A DNA stretch of 35,231 nt from NCBI GenBank assembly GCA_023701285.1, contig JAMPXH010000034.1, forward strand, positions 1 to 35,231. Reading direction: 5' to 3'. The position numbers and the translations under genes are program-made. Source of the DNA: Candidatus Didemnitutus sp. Its GTDB lineage: Bacteria; Verrucomicrobiota; Verrucomicrobiia; Opitutales; Opitutaceae. This document shows positions 23,623-31,180 of this stretch, in pieces. The notes beneath the pieces are model-generated. The model saw nothing but the letters and a program-made list of their open reading frames with translations, ran no database searches and was not told where the DNA came from. The number at the start of each line of letters is the position of its first letter. Position 1 is the first letter of the stretch.

Positions 23623-24273
23623 TCAGTTCGCCGGTGCCTGCTGCATCGTGGCGATGAAGGCGTCGGCCTCGCGGATCGAGCGGTCCATGTCGGCGATCAG
23701 GCGCGTGATGTCCTGCTGCAGGTCGCGCGAGGTGGAGTCGAGCGAGGCGATGGCCTGGGCGTTGAGGTTGTGTTTCAAGAAGAGGACCTGGTCGCGGAAG
23801 GTGGCGAGCACGGGGTCCATGCGCGCCGCGGCGTTCTCCATCAGGCGCATGAGCTCTGCGTAGCGGCGTTTGGTGGCGGAGAGCTGGCGCTCGCTCTGCG
23901 CGCGCAGCGAGGGGTTGGAATACTGGGCGAGCTCGACGGTCCACTCCTCGAACAGCGCGCGCGCGACGCTGTCGATCGCCGCGATGCGGTCGCGCACGTC
24001 CTTGGCGCGGGATTCGCAGCTCTTGAACTCGTCGTTCAGCCGGTCGTAGGTCGCCTTCAGCTCGGGCGGCGCGACCTTGGCGACGGAGAGGAATTGCTCG
24101 AGCGCGCTGGCGAAGGTCTCCTTGGCCTTCTCCTGCGAGCCGCGCGCGGCCTCGACCCGGTCGACGAGGATCTGCCGCTTCGGGATGCCGATCTTTTCCA
24201 TCGCGCTGTAATAGGTGCCGGCGCAACCGGCCAGCAGCAGGGAGAGCAGGGGAACGACGAGGAGGCGGCGCAT
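23623..24273 (-). CDS. DUF2959-type lipoprotein
   Basis: A 216-residue lipoprotein: signal MRRLLVVPLLSLLLAGC with Ala after the cysteine, then a fully helical, charged body. The family pattern is strong: YYSAMEKIGIPKRQILVDRV, EKAKETFASALEQFLSVAKV, YDRLNDEFKSCESRAKDVRD, DPVLATFRDQVLFLKHNLNA and MDRSIREADAFIATM. This is DUF2959, an uncharacterised envelope family with long coiled-coil-like helices. The ATG at 24273 is used because the upstream frame lacks signal-peptide character. It is divergent from the MarR-type gene, with an operator-like palindrome between them, so the regulator may control it. Confidence 0.88.
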   Translation of the reverse strand: MRRLLVVPLLSLLLAGCAGTYYSAMEKIGIPKRQILVDRVEAARGSQEKAKETFASALEQFLSVAKVAPPELKATYDRLNDEFKSCESRAKDVRDRIAAIDSVARALFEEWTVELAQYSNPSLRAQSERQLSATKRRYAELMRLMENAAARMDPVLATFRDQVLFLKHNLNAQAIASLDSTSRDLQQDITRLIADMDRSIREADAFIATMQQAPAN

Positions 24274-24343
24274 GGCCCCAGCAAACGCGAAAGCCCCGCC
24301 GGTGCAAGCCGGGCCCCGCCGCCGCGGGCTGGCCGCCGGGAAA

Positions 24344-24359
24344 AGTTGCAGGCGCAACT
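24344..24359. promoter_or_regulatory. MarR-type operator palindrome
   Basis: AGTTGC (24344-24349), spacer AGGC, GCAACT (24354-24359) is a perfect 6+6 palindrome in the 95-bp divergent region between the DUF2959 lipoprotein and the MarR-type gene, 9 bp before the regulator's start. TTGC-GCAA half-sites are typical of MarR operators. It could serve both promoters. Confidence 0.6.
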
Positions 24360-24368
24360 AAAAGCGTC

Positions 24369-24872
24369 ATGGTGTTTCCCATGAAGCCGAACCTGCCCGA
24401 AACGCACCTCGAAGCCTGGCGGCGCTACTACGTCTCCTTCTGGCGCATCTTCGCGGCGATCGAGGCCGATTTGCAGGCCGCGGGGCTGCCCTCGCTGAGC
24501 TGGTATGATGCGCTCTACGAACTCTACCTCGCCCCGGGCCGGCACCTGCGCATGAGCGAGCTGGCGCGCAGCGCGCTGCTCAGCCGCAGCGGCCTCACGC
24601 GCCTCGTGGACAAGCTGGAGAAGGAGAAGCTGATCGAGCGCAAATCCTGCCCGAAGGACGGCCGCGTGCAGCACGCGGTGCTCACGGAGCAGGGCGTGGA
24701 GATGCTGCGCAAAATCTGGCCGGTCTACCGTGCGGGCATCGCGAAGTATTTCGCCGCCCACCTCAACGAGAAGGAGGCGCGGGAATTCGCGCGCACGATC
24801 GGCAAGGTCGCCACGGCGATGGAGCCCGTCTGCCAGAAAGCCGTCGAGGCCGAGGCGGCGAAACAGGCGTAG
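24369..24872 (+). CDS. MarR-family transcriptional regulator
   Basis: A 167-residue winged-helix regulator. The N-terminal dimer helix includes EAWRRYYVSFWRIFAAIEAD. The DNA-binding part is LRMSELARSALLSRSGLTRL, VDKLEKEKLIERKSCPKDGR and the wing VQHAVLTEQGVEMLRKIWP, all standard for MarR. Start: ATG 24369; an ATG four codons later (24381) is equally possible and neither has a Shine-Dalgarno sequence. The palindrome at 24344-24359 is the likely self-operator. It is divergent from the DUF2959 lipoprotein, and the downstream esterase gene begins 86 bp later, so either may be a target. The ligand is unknown. Confidence 0.92.
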   Translation: MVFPMKPNLPETHLEAWRRYYVSFWRIFAAIEADLQAAGLPSLSWYDALYELYLAPGRHLRMSELARSALLSRSGLTRLVDKLEKEKLIERKSCPKDGRVQHAVLTEQGVEMLRKIWPVYRAGIAKYFAAHLNEKEAREFARTIGKVATAMEPVCQKAVEAEAAKQA

Positions 24873-24958
24873 GTGCGACCCGGGCGCAACGGATGGCCCG
24901 CCACTGCCGCCGGCTTTCCGGTTTGGCGTGAGCAGCCGGTGCGCGCACACTCGCGCGC

Positions 24959-25756
24959 ATGAATTTCCGCTCGTTCCGCCAGCTCCCGGTTGTTCTGCTG
25001 CTGTTGGCTGTCAGTGTCCCGCTGGCCGCCGCACCGCGCCTGCACCTCGCGGGCGATTCCACGATGGCGACGAAGGAGCGCCAGACGCCCAACCCGGAAT
25101 ACGGCTGGGGCGAGATGCTGCCGCGCCATTTCGCCGACCCCGCGACGGTCGTGAATCACGCGGCCAACGGGCGCAGCACGAAGTCGTTCCGCGACCTCGG
25201 ACACTGGGAAAAACTCCGTGCGGCGCTGCAGCCCGGCGACTGGGTGATCCTCCAGTTCGGCCACAACGACGGGAAAAAGGACGACCCCGCGCGCTACGCC
25301 GAGCCGCGCGGCGACTATGAGCGCAACCTCCGCCGGTTCATCGCCGAGATCCGTGCCGCCGGCGCCCACCCGATCCTCGCCACCTCCGTCGCGCGCCGCG
25401 CCTGGGATCGCGAGAGCGGACGCATCCGCGACACGCACGGCGATTACCTCGTCGTCACGCGCGAAGTCGCCGCGAGCGAAGGCGTGCCGCTGTTGGAACT
25501 CTTCGCGCTCACCCGCGCGCTCGAGGAGGCCCATGGCCTCGAGGGCTCCAAGCGGTTGCACCTGTGGATCGAGCCCGGGCTCTACGCGCGCAAAACCGAA
25601 GGCTGGCGCGACAACACGCACTACTCCGCCTACGGCGCCGATCGCGTCGCGGCCCTCGTCGTGCAGGAAATCATCCGGCTCGGACTGCCGCTCGGGGATT
25701 CCCTGAGCGGACACACGCGTCCCGATCTGCCGGCGCGCCCCGCGGGGGGAAGTTAG
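24959..25756 (+). CDS. Exported SGNH esterase, rhamnogalacturonan acetylesterase type (CE12)
   Basis: A 265-residue exported hydrolase. After the signal (LPVVLLLLAVSVPLAAA), the SGNH blocks are visible: block I LHLAGDSTMA with the nucleophile S34, block II with Gly in VVNHAANGRSTKSFRD, block III LQFGHNDGKKDDP (Asn near residue 102), and block V DNTHYSAYGA with the Asp-His pair near residue 218. This set fits carbohydrate esterase family 12, whose members remove acetyl groups from pectin rhamnogalacturonan or related sugars. No other pectin-degradation gene is nearby, so the natural substrate is a guess. It lies 86 bp after the MarR-type gene on the same strand. Confidence 0.9.
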   Translation: MNFRSFRQLPVVLLLLAVSVPLAAAPRLHLAGDSTMATKERQTPNPEYGWGEMLPRHFADPATVVNHAANGRSTKSFRDLGHWEKLRAALQPGDWVILQFGHNDGKKDDPARYAEPRGDYERNLRRFIAEIRAAGAHPILATSVARRAWDRESGRIRDTHGDYLVVTREVAASEGVPLLELFALTRALEEAHGLEGSKRLHLWIEPGLYARKTEGWRDNTHYSAYGADRVAALVVQEIIRLGLPLGDSLSGHTRPDLPARPAGGS

Positions 25757-25795
25757 TCACTTGCCTGCGCCGCGCTCATCCGGCAGTGTGGCCCG

Positions 25796-26212
25796 GTGAA
25801 TCGCCGCCGCTTCATCGGCCTGCTGGGAGCTTGGTTGGCCGTGCTCCTCCCGGCGTCGGCGCGGGCCGCGGCGACCGGGGCGCAACTCAACGAGATCCTG
25901 CGCGAAGGCATCCGGCGGCAGCGGGTGATCCGGCTGAGTTACCGCGGCTTCACCCGCCTCGTCGAACCGCATGCGCTCGGCATGACCGCCGGCGGACACC
26001 GCGCGCTGCTGGCCTGGCAGATCGAGGGCGGCAGCAAATCCGATCCGCCCACCGGGTGGCGGACGTTCTTCGTCGACGAACTGCGCTCGGCCACGCTCAC
26101 CGTGCGCGGCTTCACGCCGCGGCCCGGCTACCGCGCCGACCGCTCGGGCCTGCGCGCGATCGAGATCGAAGTCGACCGCTCCGCGCACTCCGCCGCGCAA
26201 GACGACGATTGA
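25796..26212 (+). CDS. Exported small protein with WYL-like domain
   Basis: A 138-residue protein starting at GTG 25796. The N terminus NRRRFIGLLGAWLAVLLPA is a signal sequence with a Tat-like twin arginine, cut near ARA-AATG. The rest resembles one WYL domain: LREGIRRQRVIRLSYRGFTR, LVEPHALGMTAGGHRALLAW and GWRTFFVDELRSATLTVRGF, with the characteristic basic, ligand-binding strand pattern. WYL domains usually sit inside cytosolic transcription regulators where they sense nucleotides or nucleic acid; here there is no DNA-binding domain and the protein should be exported. It follows the CE12 esterase by 39 bp and converges with DUF4202 (19 bp between stops). The domain call is moderately strong; function is unknown. 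Confidence 0.72.
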   Translation: MNRRRFIGLLGAWLAVLLPASARAAATGAQLNEILREGIRRQRVIRLSYRGFTRLVEPHALGMTAGGHRALLAWQIEGGSKSDPPTGWRTFFVDELRSATLTVRGFTPRPGYRADRSGLRAIEIEVDRSAHSAAQDDD

Positions 26213-26231
26213 GCGTGCCGCGGCCCGCCGC

Positions 26232-26810
26232 TCACGCCAGCGCCTCGTGCACGAGCGCGGCGATCCCTGGCGACAGCGGCAACGCCAGGGCCAGCTCGTG
26301 CGCGCGCGGGCTCATTTTCTTCCACGTCTTGCGCAGGATCTCGACGAACTTCTCGCGCGGGTAGTCGGCGTGTTGCGCCGCGAAGTCCGCGATCTCGTTC
26401 TCGAGGAACACGAGGCACGCGGCGTCCTCGAGCGCCTGCGTGCCGGGGTTGGTCTTCAGCGCGGTCTTGGAAACCCAGGTGCGCACCTCGTCGGCCTCGG
26501 ACGCCGCGACGCCAGCGGCGAGGAGCAACTCCTGCGCGCGGGCGGCCTGGCGCACGTAGAGCGATTGGCGCCACTTGAGGTAGCCGGCCTTGCCCTCGGG
26601 GAACGTCGCGCGCGGCACCTGCCAGCGCTCGAGGTGCTGGCAACGCGCGGCGAGACGCAGCAGCGGGGACGCCCCGGGCACCACGCGTGCGACCCACGCC
26701 TCCATGCGCTCGGCATAGACGAGCTCCGCGGCGCGCCCATCGGCGGTCGTCTTGGGATCGGCGGTGTGGGCCGCGTCGATGAGCGCGCGGGCGGCGGCGT
26801 AGGCATCCAT
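26232..26810 (-). CDS. DUF4202 protein
   Basis: A 192-residue cytosolic, helical protein of the uncharacterised DUF4202 family. Typical segments are ARALIDAAHTADPKT, ELVYAERMEAWVARVVPGAS, LLRLAARCQHLERWQVPRAT, YLKWRQSLYVRQA and ALEDAACLVFLENEIADFA. The conserved His/Glu/Asp positions (RCQHLERW, LEDAACLVFLE) suggest an HD-like metal site, which is an inference. Length fits the family. The gene stands alone on the minus strand, facing the WYL-like gene and preceded by a hairpin at 26879-26894 that separates it from the methyltransferase operon. Confidence 0.88.
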   Translation of the reverse strand: MDAYAAARALIDAAHTADPKTTADGRAAELVYAERMEAWVARVVPGASPLLRLAARCQHLERWQVPRATFPEGKAGYLKWRQSLYVRQAARAQELLLAAGVAASEADEVRTWVSKTALKTNPGTQALEDAACLVFLENEIADFAAQHADYPREKFVEILRKTWKKMSPRAHELALALPLSPGIAALVHEALA

Positions 26811-26878
26811 TGGGCAAGACAGAGGCGCAGCGCAGCCGCGGCGGCAAGCAGGCGCTGAGTCACGGGGTGCTCCCGCCA

Positions 26879-26894
26879 GCAGGCCTTCGCCTGC
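26879..26894 (-). terminator. Hairpin downstream of the methyltransferase operon
   Basis: GCAGGC (26879-26884), a 4-base loop, and GCCTGC (26889-26894) form a perfect hairpin, with a further imperfect outer match between the C-rich 26869-26878 and the G-rich 26905-26916. It lies 25 bp past the methyltransferase stop on the minus strand. It has no T run, so it may be a weak terminator or an RNA-stabilising stem. Confidence 0.4.
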
Positions 26895-26918
26895 GCGCGC
26901 ATCCGGCGGGGGGAGCGT

Positions 26919-27611
26919 TCAGGCTTGCCCGGCAACGACGGACGGCGGCGCCTCCTGCGCGCTTCGCCGCCACCAATCCGCCTGCACCAGGCCGTGATTC
27001 CACCGCCGGCGGCCGCGGCACCGGAAACCCGCGGCCGCCAAGAACGCATCCGGCGGCACCACGTGGCGGGCGCGCAATCCGGTGGCCGGGCGGAAAAAAG
27101 CATACATCAGCGCATGCACCGCCCGCGCCCGCTGGCGCCGCCAGCCCGTCGCCGGCACGCTGAAATCCGTCACCAGCCAATCCGCATCCCGTGCCGCGGC
27201 CCGCGCCAGGTGTGCGACTACCGCGCGCAGTTCGTCCGCCGGGAAGCAATCGAGGAAAAAGTGCGTCGCCACGGCGTCGAACTCCCCGGCCGGTGCATTC
27301 CATTCCGCCAGCGGGGCGTGCACGAATTCCAGCCGGCCCGGCGCGATGCCGGCGCGCCCGGCCCGTGCCCGCGCCGCCTCCAGCATGCGTCCGCTCGCAT
27401 CGACGGCCACGGCGGTCAGGGCCGGATATTGCCGGAGCAACGCCACGAGTCCGGGGCCGTGTCCCACGCCCGCGACGAGCAACCGCCGGCGTCCCGCCAG
27501 TTGCCCGGCCCAATGGGTGCGCGCCCGCTGCAACAACGGTCCGGCCAGCACCCGCTCCAAGCCGGCATACCAAGGAGCGAGGGAGTCGAAGCTCACGCGA
27601 GATTCCACCAT
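26919..27611 (-). CDS. Class I SAM-dependent methyltransferase
   Basis: A 230-residue Rossmann-fold methyltransferase. Motif I is LLVAGVGHGPGLVALLRQYP; the next strand ends in the acidic ribose-binding residue, AVAVDASGRMLEAARAR; motif II/III is LEFVHAPLAEW and EFDAVATHFFLDCFP. The start MVESRVSFDSLAPWYAGLER is typical of small-molecule or lipid methyltransferases of the UbiE-like kind; the substrate is unknown. It overlaps the 3' end of the upstream membrane-protein gene by 19 bp, so the two are coupled. The C terminus contains an extra segment rich in Arg and Trp (RRRWNHGLVQADWWRR). Confidence 0.88.
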   Translation of the reverse strand: MVESRVSFDSLAPWYAGLERVLAGPLLQRARTHWAGQLAGRRRLLVAGVGHGPGLVALLRQYPALTAVAVDASGRMLEAARARAGRAGIAPGRLEFVHAPLAEWNAPAGEFDAVATHFFLDCFPADELRAVVAHLARAAARDADWLVTDFSVPATGWRRQRARAVHALMYAFFRPATGLRARHVVPPDAFLAAAGFRCRGRRRWNHGLVQADWWRRSAQEAPPSVVAGQA

Positions 27612-27952
27612 CCGCCCGCGAGCGCCGCGCCGGCCGCATAGGCCGCCACGTCGCGCCAGTCTCCGGTGCAGTGCGCGAAGAAGTGCGGCGCGAGCCACTC
27701 CGCCGCTACGGACCAGACCGCCAGATGCAGACCGATTTCCCGCCAGGTGGGCGGGGCATCATGCGGGCGCAATCCCGCGATCCGTTGCACGCCAAGCAGG
27801 AGCGGCAGCGCCGCCGGGATCAGCCACAGATCCGTGAACTGGTCGTGCCAGAATCCCGCCGGCACCCATTCGCGCAGACCGAAACGGCCCAGCAGATACG
27901 CCGCGATCGCCAGCACGCAGACGGGATCGAGCAGGTAGCGGTGCCGCTTCAC
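27593..27952 (-). CDS. Small membrane protein, possibly VanZ-like
   Basis: A 119-residue protein with about four hydrophobic segments: LDPVCVLAIAAYLLGRFGL, LWLIPAALPLLLGVQRIAGL, IGLHLAVWSVAAEWLAPHFF and DVAAYAAGAALAGGWW. The final segment, an Asp followed by small residues and Gly-Ala, recalls VanZ-like proteins, but the match is weak. The start is GTG at 27952, overlapping the stop of the 29-codon micro-ORF upstream (GTGA), and its 3' end overlaps the methyltransferase gene by 19 bp. The three form a tightly coupled unit. No reaction can be assigned. Confidence 0.7.
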   Translation of the reverse strand: MKRHRYLLDPVCVLAIAAYLLGRFGLREWVPAGFWHDQFTDLWLIPAALPLLLGVQRIAGLRPHDAPPTWREIGLHLAVWSVAAEWLAPHFFAHCTGDWRDVAAYAAGAALAGGWWNLA

Positions 27953-28038
27953 AGCAACGCGGCGATCAACAATCCGGAACCGAGCGCCAGCGCGAGGCGC
28001 AGCAGGAAATTCGTGCGGGGAGAGAACGGCGGGATCAT
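27949..28038 (-). CDS. Coupled micro-ORF, single-span membrane peptide
   Basis: A 29-residue frame starting with ATG at 28038: MIPPFSPRTNFLLRLALALG, then a short hydrophobic end (SGLLIAALL). It is a basic start followed by one membrane helix. Its TGA overlaps the GTG of the downstream membrane-protein gene by 4 bp, which argues that it is translated. It may be a genuine small membrane protein or a leader peptide that feeds ribosomes to the next gene. Confidence 0.45.
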   Translation of the reverse strand: MIPPFSPRTNFLLRLALALGSGLLIAALL

Positions 28039-28106
28039 GACTCGCAACAAACGCACCGAAGGGGCCCGGCGCAAACCGCGAATGAGTCCGTGCTGCGCGG
28101 CAATGC

Positions 28107-28613
28107 TCAGACCGCCGCAGCGTCCGCCGGGGCCGGCGGAGTCCAGCGCACGAGCGGCTGTTTCGCGGCGACGTAGAGCGGGTGGCGCGGGTGACCGTCC
28201 TGCGTCGTGCCGAGGCACCACAACTCGCGCCCGGCGAAGAGGCGCACGACGGCGTCGGCGCGCGCTTGGAATTCCCCGCACACGCCCCACGCGGCGACGA
28301 TTTTCTCGCAGCGGTTGGCGGCGTCGAGCAGCGCGGCATCGTTCTCCGGGCCGACCGGATCGAGGTCGGCCATCATCTCCTTCGGGTAAGGCGTGCGCAG
28401 CGCGAAGAGGTTGGCCATCCAGAAGCCGTCGAAATTCTCGCGCTGCGAGAAGGCGCGGATGCGCGTGAGCGTCGGGTCGAGCTGCGCTTCGTCGGCCGTC
28501 GAGGGATTGAGCCCGATCCACAGGATCAACCGGTCGCCGAAGAGCGGATTCCAGCGGTGCACGAGCGAGTAGCGGTGCCGGCGGTCAGGCGAGAAGTGGC
28601 AGGGGTTTTCCAA
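28107..28613 (-). CDS. DUF1643 protein
   Basis: A 168-residue cytosolic protein with the full DUF1643 pattern: RRHRYSLVHRWNP, the core LILWIGLNPSTADEAQLDPT, RIRAFSQRENFDGFWMANLF, LDPVGPENDAALLDAA, IVAAWGVCGEF, and the C-terminal CLGTTQDGHPRHPLYVA. The LNPSTAD and GxPRHPLY blocks are diagnostic of this family, whose function is unknown. No ATG lies near the conserved start; TTG 28613 (then ENPCHFSPDRR) is the best choice, and the next upstream ATG would overlap the divergent sigma-factor gene. It is divergent from that gene by 105 bp. Confidence 0.88.
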   Translation of the reverse strand: MENPCHFSPDRRHRYSLVHRWNPLFGDRLILWIGLNPSTADEAQLDPTLTRIRAFSQRENFDGFWMANLFALRTPYPKEMMADLDPVGPENDAALLDAANRCEKIVAAWGVCGEFQARADAVVRLFAGRELWCLGTTQDGHPRHPLYVAAKQPLVRWTPPAPADAAAV

Positions 28614-28718
28614 GGGACGAAGCGAAGCGATGCGTGCAGGGCGCGGCAAGCGCGGGCGTGACGTGAGCCCACTCGGTCCTTGCGAAGGGGCGCGTTCCGC
28701 GTTTCCCCTGCGGGGCGC

Positions 28719-29966
28719 ATGACCGATCCTTCCGCGGACGAATTCCACGCCCGGCTCGCGGCCGTCTATCGCGAGGAGTCCGGTCGCATCTTGGGAACGC
28801 TGGTCCGCCTGCTGGGTGGGTTCGAGACGGCGGAGGATGCGATGCACGACGCCTTCACGGCCGCCGCGCAGCGTTGGCCGGTGGAAGGCATCCCGGCGAA
28901 CCCGCGTGCGTGGCTGATCTCAACCGCGCGCTTCAAGGCCATCGATGCTTTCCGTCGGCGCGCCCGGCTCGCGGCGGCGCAACCGCAGGTGGCCGACACT
29001 CTGCATGGCGCGGAGCCGGTCGCGACCGACACCGACGAACTACCCGATGACCGGCTGGGGCTCATCTTCATCTGTTGCCACCCGCTGCTGGCGCCCGAGG
29101 CGCGCGCGGCGCTCACGCTGCGCGAAGTGTGCGGCCTCACCACCGAGGAGATCGCCCGCGCGTTCCTCACCACGGCTCCGACCATCGCCCAGCGCATCGT
29201 GCGCGCGAAGGCCCGCATCCGCGACGAGCGCATCCCCTATCGGGTGCCCGGGCCGGCGGAATTGCCGGAGCGCTTGGGCGCCGTGCTCGCGGTGGTGTAT
29301 CTGTTGTTCAACGAGGGCTACGCGGCGTCGGCGGGGCCGGCGTTGCTGCGGGCGGAACTTTCCGCCGAGGCGATTCGTCTCGGGCGCGTGCTGTTCGAGC
29401 TGTTGCCCGGGGAGCCCGAGGTCGCGGGTTTGCTCGCGCTCATGCTGCTTCAGGAATCGCGTCAGGGGGCACGCGTCGGGCCGGAGGGCGAACTGGTGTT
29501 GCTCGCGGAGCAGGATCGCGCGCGGTGGAATCGAGACCTGATCCGCGAAGGCGTGACGCTGGTCGAGCGGGCGCTCGCGACGCGGCGCTTCGGCCCTTAC
29601 ACGCTTCAAGCCGCGATCGCGGCCGTTCACGCCGAGGCGAGCACCGCCGCCGCGACGGATTGGCGGCAGATTTGTGCGCTCTATGCGGCATTGTTGGAAC
29701 TACAACCCTCGCCCGTGATCGCGCTCAATCACGCCGTCGCCGTCGCGATGCACCGCGGCCCCGCCGCCGGACTGGCCCTCATCGACGCGCTCCTCGTGCG
29801 CGGTGAGTTGCAGGATTACTCGCTCGCGCACGCCGCGCGGGCCGACCTGTGTCGGCGGCTCGGTCGCACCGAGGATGCGCGGGCGGCCTATGTGCAGGCT
29901 GCGGTCCGGGCGAAATCCGAGCCCGAGCGGGTGTTTTTGGAAAAACAGCGCCGCTCACTCGGATAA
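28719..29966 (+). CDS. ECF42-type RNA polymerase sigma factor with C-terminal helical extension
   Basis: A 415-residue sigma factor. Residues about 10-75 form sigma region 2 ([40 protein letters not shown]); residues about 110-165 form region 4 ([40 protein letters not shown]). The long extension is the DUF6596/TPR-like part typical of ECF42: [62 protein letters not shown]42 sigma factors have no membrane anti-sigma factor and are linked to DGPF/YCII proteins, one of which is encoded 89 bp downstream. The start [13 protein letters not shown] is chosen over an ATG 13 codons upstream that has no family resemblance. Confidence 0.95.
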   Translation: MTDPSADEFHARLAAVYREESGRILGTLVRLLGGFETAEDAMHDAFTAAAQRWPVEGIPANPRAWLISTARFKAIDAFRRRARLAAAQPQVADTLHGAEPVATDTDELPDDRLGLIFICCHPLLAPEARAALTLREVCGLTTEEIARAFLTTAPTIAQRIVRAKARIRDERIPYRVPGPAELPERLGAVLAVVYLLFNEGYAASAGPALLRAELSAEAIRLGRVLFELLPGEPEVAGLLALMLLQESRQGARVGPEGELVLLAEQDRARWNRDLIREGVTLVERALATRRFGPYTLQAAIAAVHAEASTAAATDWRQICALYAALLELQPSPVIALNHAVAVAMHRGPAAGLALIDALLVRGELQDYSLAHAARADLCRRLGRTEDARAAYVQAAVRAKSEPERVFLEKQRRSLG

Positions 29967-30055
29967 ATTTCCCCGCCCATGTCGAAAACCGCCCCTCCAG
30001 ATCGACTCACTCACGTCACGTCGCCCAATCCCGGGCGCGTGCATCCTTCCTCCCT

Positions 30056-30454
30056 ATGAAATACATCTGCCTCGGCTTTGCCGATCCCAAGGTCTTCGCC
30101 GCACTCTCCGAAACGGAACTGCAAGCGGCGACGGACCGCTGCTTCATCTACGACGACGAGTTGCGCGCCAAGGGTCACTTCACCGGCGGACATGCGCTGC
30201 AGCCGCCCCACACCGCCATGACGCTTCGTTCCGTCAACGGGCGCGTTGTGGTGACGGACGGGCCGTTCACCGAGACGAAGGAATATCTCGGCGGTATCCT
30301 CATCCTCGAGGCGCGCGACCTGAACCATGCGGTCGAACTCATCTCGAAGCACCCCGGCGTCGGGTTCGGCCCGTGGGAAATCCGCCCCGCCGCCGATCTC
30401 GACGAGATGATGCGCCAAAGCGAGGCGCGCCGCGCGGGGAAGCCGTCGGCTTAG
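30056..30454 (+). CDS. YCII/DGPF-domain protein, partner of the ECF42 sigma factor
   Basis: A 132-residue single-domain protein starting MKYICLGFADPKVFAALSE. The DGPF signature is present in full: VVVTDGPFTETKEYLGGILI, followed by EARDLNHAVELISKHPG and the conserved GPWEIRPA. YCII-like domains form dimeric ferredoxin-like folds with a conserved His-Asp pair. DGPF proteins are the standard genomic partners of ECF42 sigma factors, as here, and are probably targets or cofactors in that stress response; their reaction is not established. The gene lies 89 bp downstream on the same strand. Confidence 0.92.
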   Translation: MKYICLGFADPKVFAALSETELQAATDRCFIYDDELRAKGHFTGGHALQPPHTAMTLRSVNGRVVVTDGPFTETKEYLGGILILEARDLNHAVELISKHPGVGFGPWEIRPAADLDEMMRQSEARRAGKPSA

Positions 30455-30582
30455 ACCGTTTAGATTTTGCTGGCCGCGCTACTGCGCGGCGTGGCTCGCG
30501 TCACTTTCTCGAGCTGCACATCACCGCGAAAGTTCTCCTGCCGATGCCGCGAGACGAGCTAAAAACGGAACAGGGTCGGGAC

Positions 30583-30617
30583 TTGACGTCTACATTTTCG
30601 GAAATTACTGAAATTAC
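30583..30617 (+). promoter_or_regulatory. Promoter and operator-like repeats abutting the GbsR-type start
   Basis: TTGACG (30583-30588) is followed, after 17 bases, by TACTGA (30606-30611) and, 6 bases later, by the ATG. Such spacing would start transcription at the ATG itself, making the mRNA leaderless. TTTCGGAAA (30596-30604) and GAAA (30610-30613), with TTTC/GAAA half-sites, overlap the -10 region and may be the operator. Confidence 0.45.
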
Positions 30618-31136
30618 ATGAAACTCACACCGGCGACGCAAAAATTCATCCTGCACTGGGGCGAAATGGGCTGGCGCTGGGGCATCAACCGTTCGGTGGC
30701 GCAAGTGCATGCGCTCCTGATGCTCAGCCCCGTGGCGCTGCCGGCGGACGAAATCTCCGAGACGCTCGAAGTTGCGCGCTCAAATGTCAGTGTGAGCCTG
30801 CGCGAGCTGCAGGGCTGGGGCGTAATCCGGGTGGTGCACGTCTTCGGCGACCGCCGGGAGCACTTCGAAAGCCTCAAGGACGTGTGGGAGATGTTCCTGA
30901 TCATCTTGCGCGAACGCAAAAAGCGGGAGATCGATCCGACGCTGCTTGCGCTGCGCGAGTGCGCCGAGACTGCGGCGAGCGGCAAGATGGACAGCGACCA
31001 CACGCAAAAGCGACTGAAGGAGCTGATCGATTTCATGGAGCTGACCTCCGCTTGGGCCGACAAAGGCGCGGCGCTTTCGCCGACCGCGGCAAAGAAGCTG
31101 TTTCAGCTCGGCGACAAAGTTTTTCGGCTCGTGTGA
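30618..31136 (+). CDS. GbsR/MarR-like transcriptional regulator
   Basis: A 172-residue winged-helix regulator of the GbsR (COG1510) type. The N terminus KFILHWGEMGWRWGINRSVA is typical, followed by QVHALLMLSPVALPADEISE, TLEVARSNVSVSLRELQGWG and the wing VIRVVHVFGDRREHFES. The long C-terminal helices (WEMFLIILRERKKREIDPTL) mediate dimerisation. GbsR-type proteins regulate osmoprotectant and membrane-protein genes. The next gene, a DUF805-SRPBCC membrane protein 44 bp downstream, is the likely target and probably shares its transcript. A promoter and TTTC/GAAA repeats directly abut the start codon. Confidence 0.9.
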   Translation: MKLTPATQKFILHWGEMGWRWGINRSVAQVHALLMLSPVALPADEISETLEVARSNVSVSLRELQGWGVIRVVHVFGDRREHFESLKDVWEMFLIILRERKKREIDPTLLALRECAETAASGKMDSDHTQKRLKELIDFMELTSAWADKGAALSPTAAKKLFQLGDKVFRLV

Positions 31137-31168
31137 GCGCGCCGAGATTAAATTCAACCTAGATCAAC

Positions 31169-31173
31169 GAGGA
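31169..31173 (+). promoter_or_regulatory. Shine-Dalgarno sequence, unusual in this window
   Basis: GAGGA ends 7 bases before the ATG at 31181. It is the only canonical ribosome-binding site I found among about twenty starts examined here, and it fixes the start of the DUF805-SRPBCC gene. Confidence 0.7.
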
Positions 31174-31180
31174 TTTCACT

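Noticed and set aside
30455-30582. Possible small gene between the YCII and GbsR-type genes
   Set aside because: No frame with a plausible start and composition was found. The stretch is best read as a spacer with the promoter at its right end.
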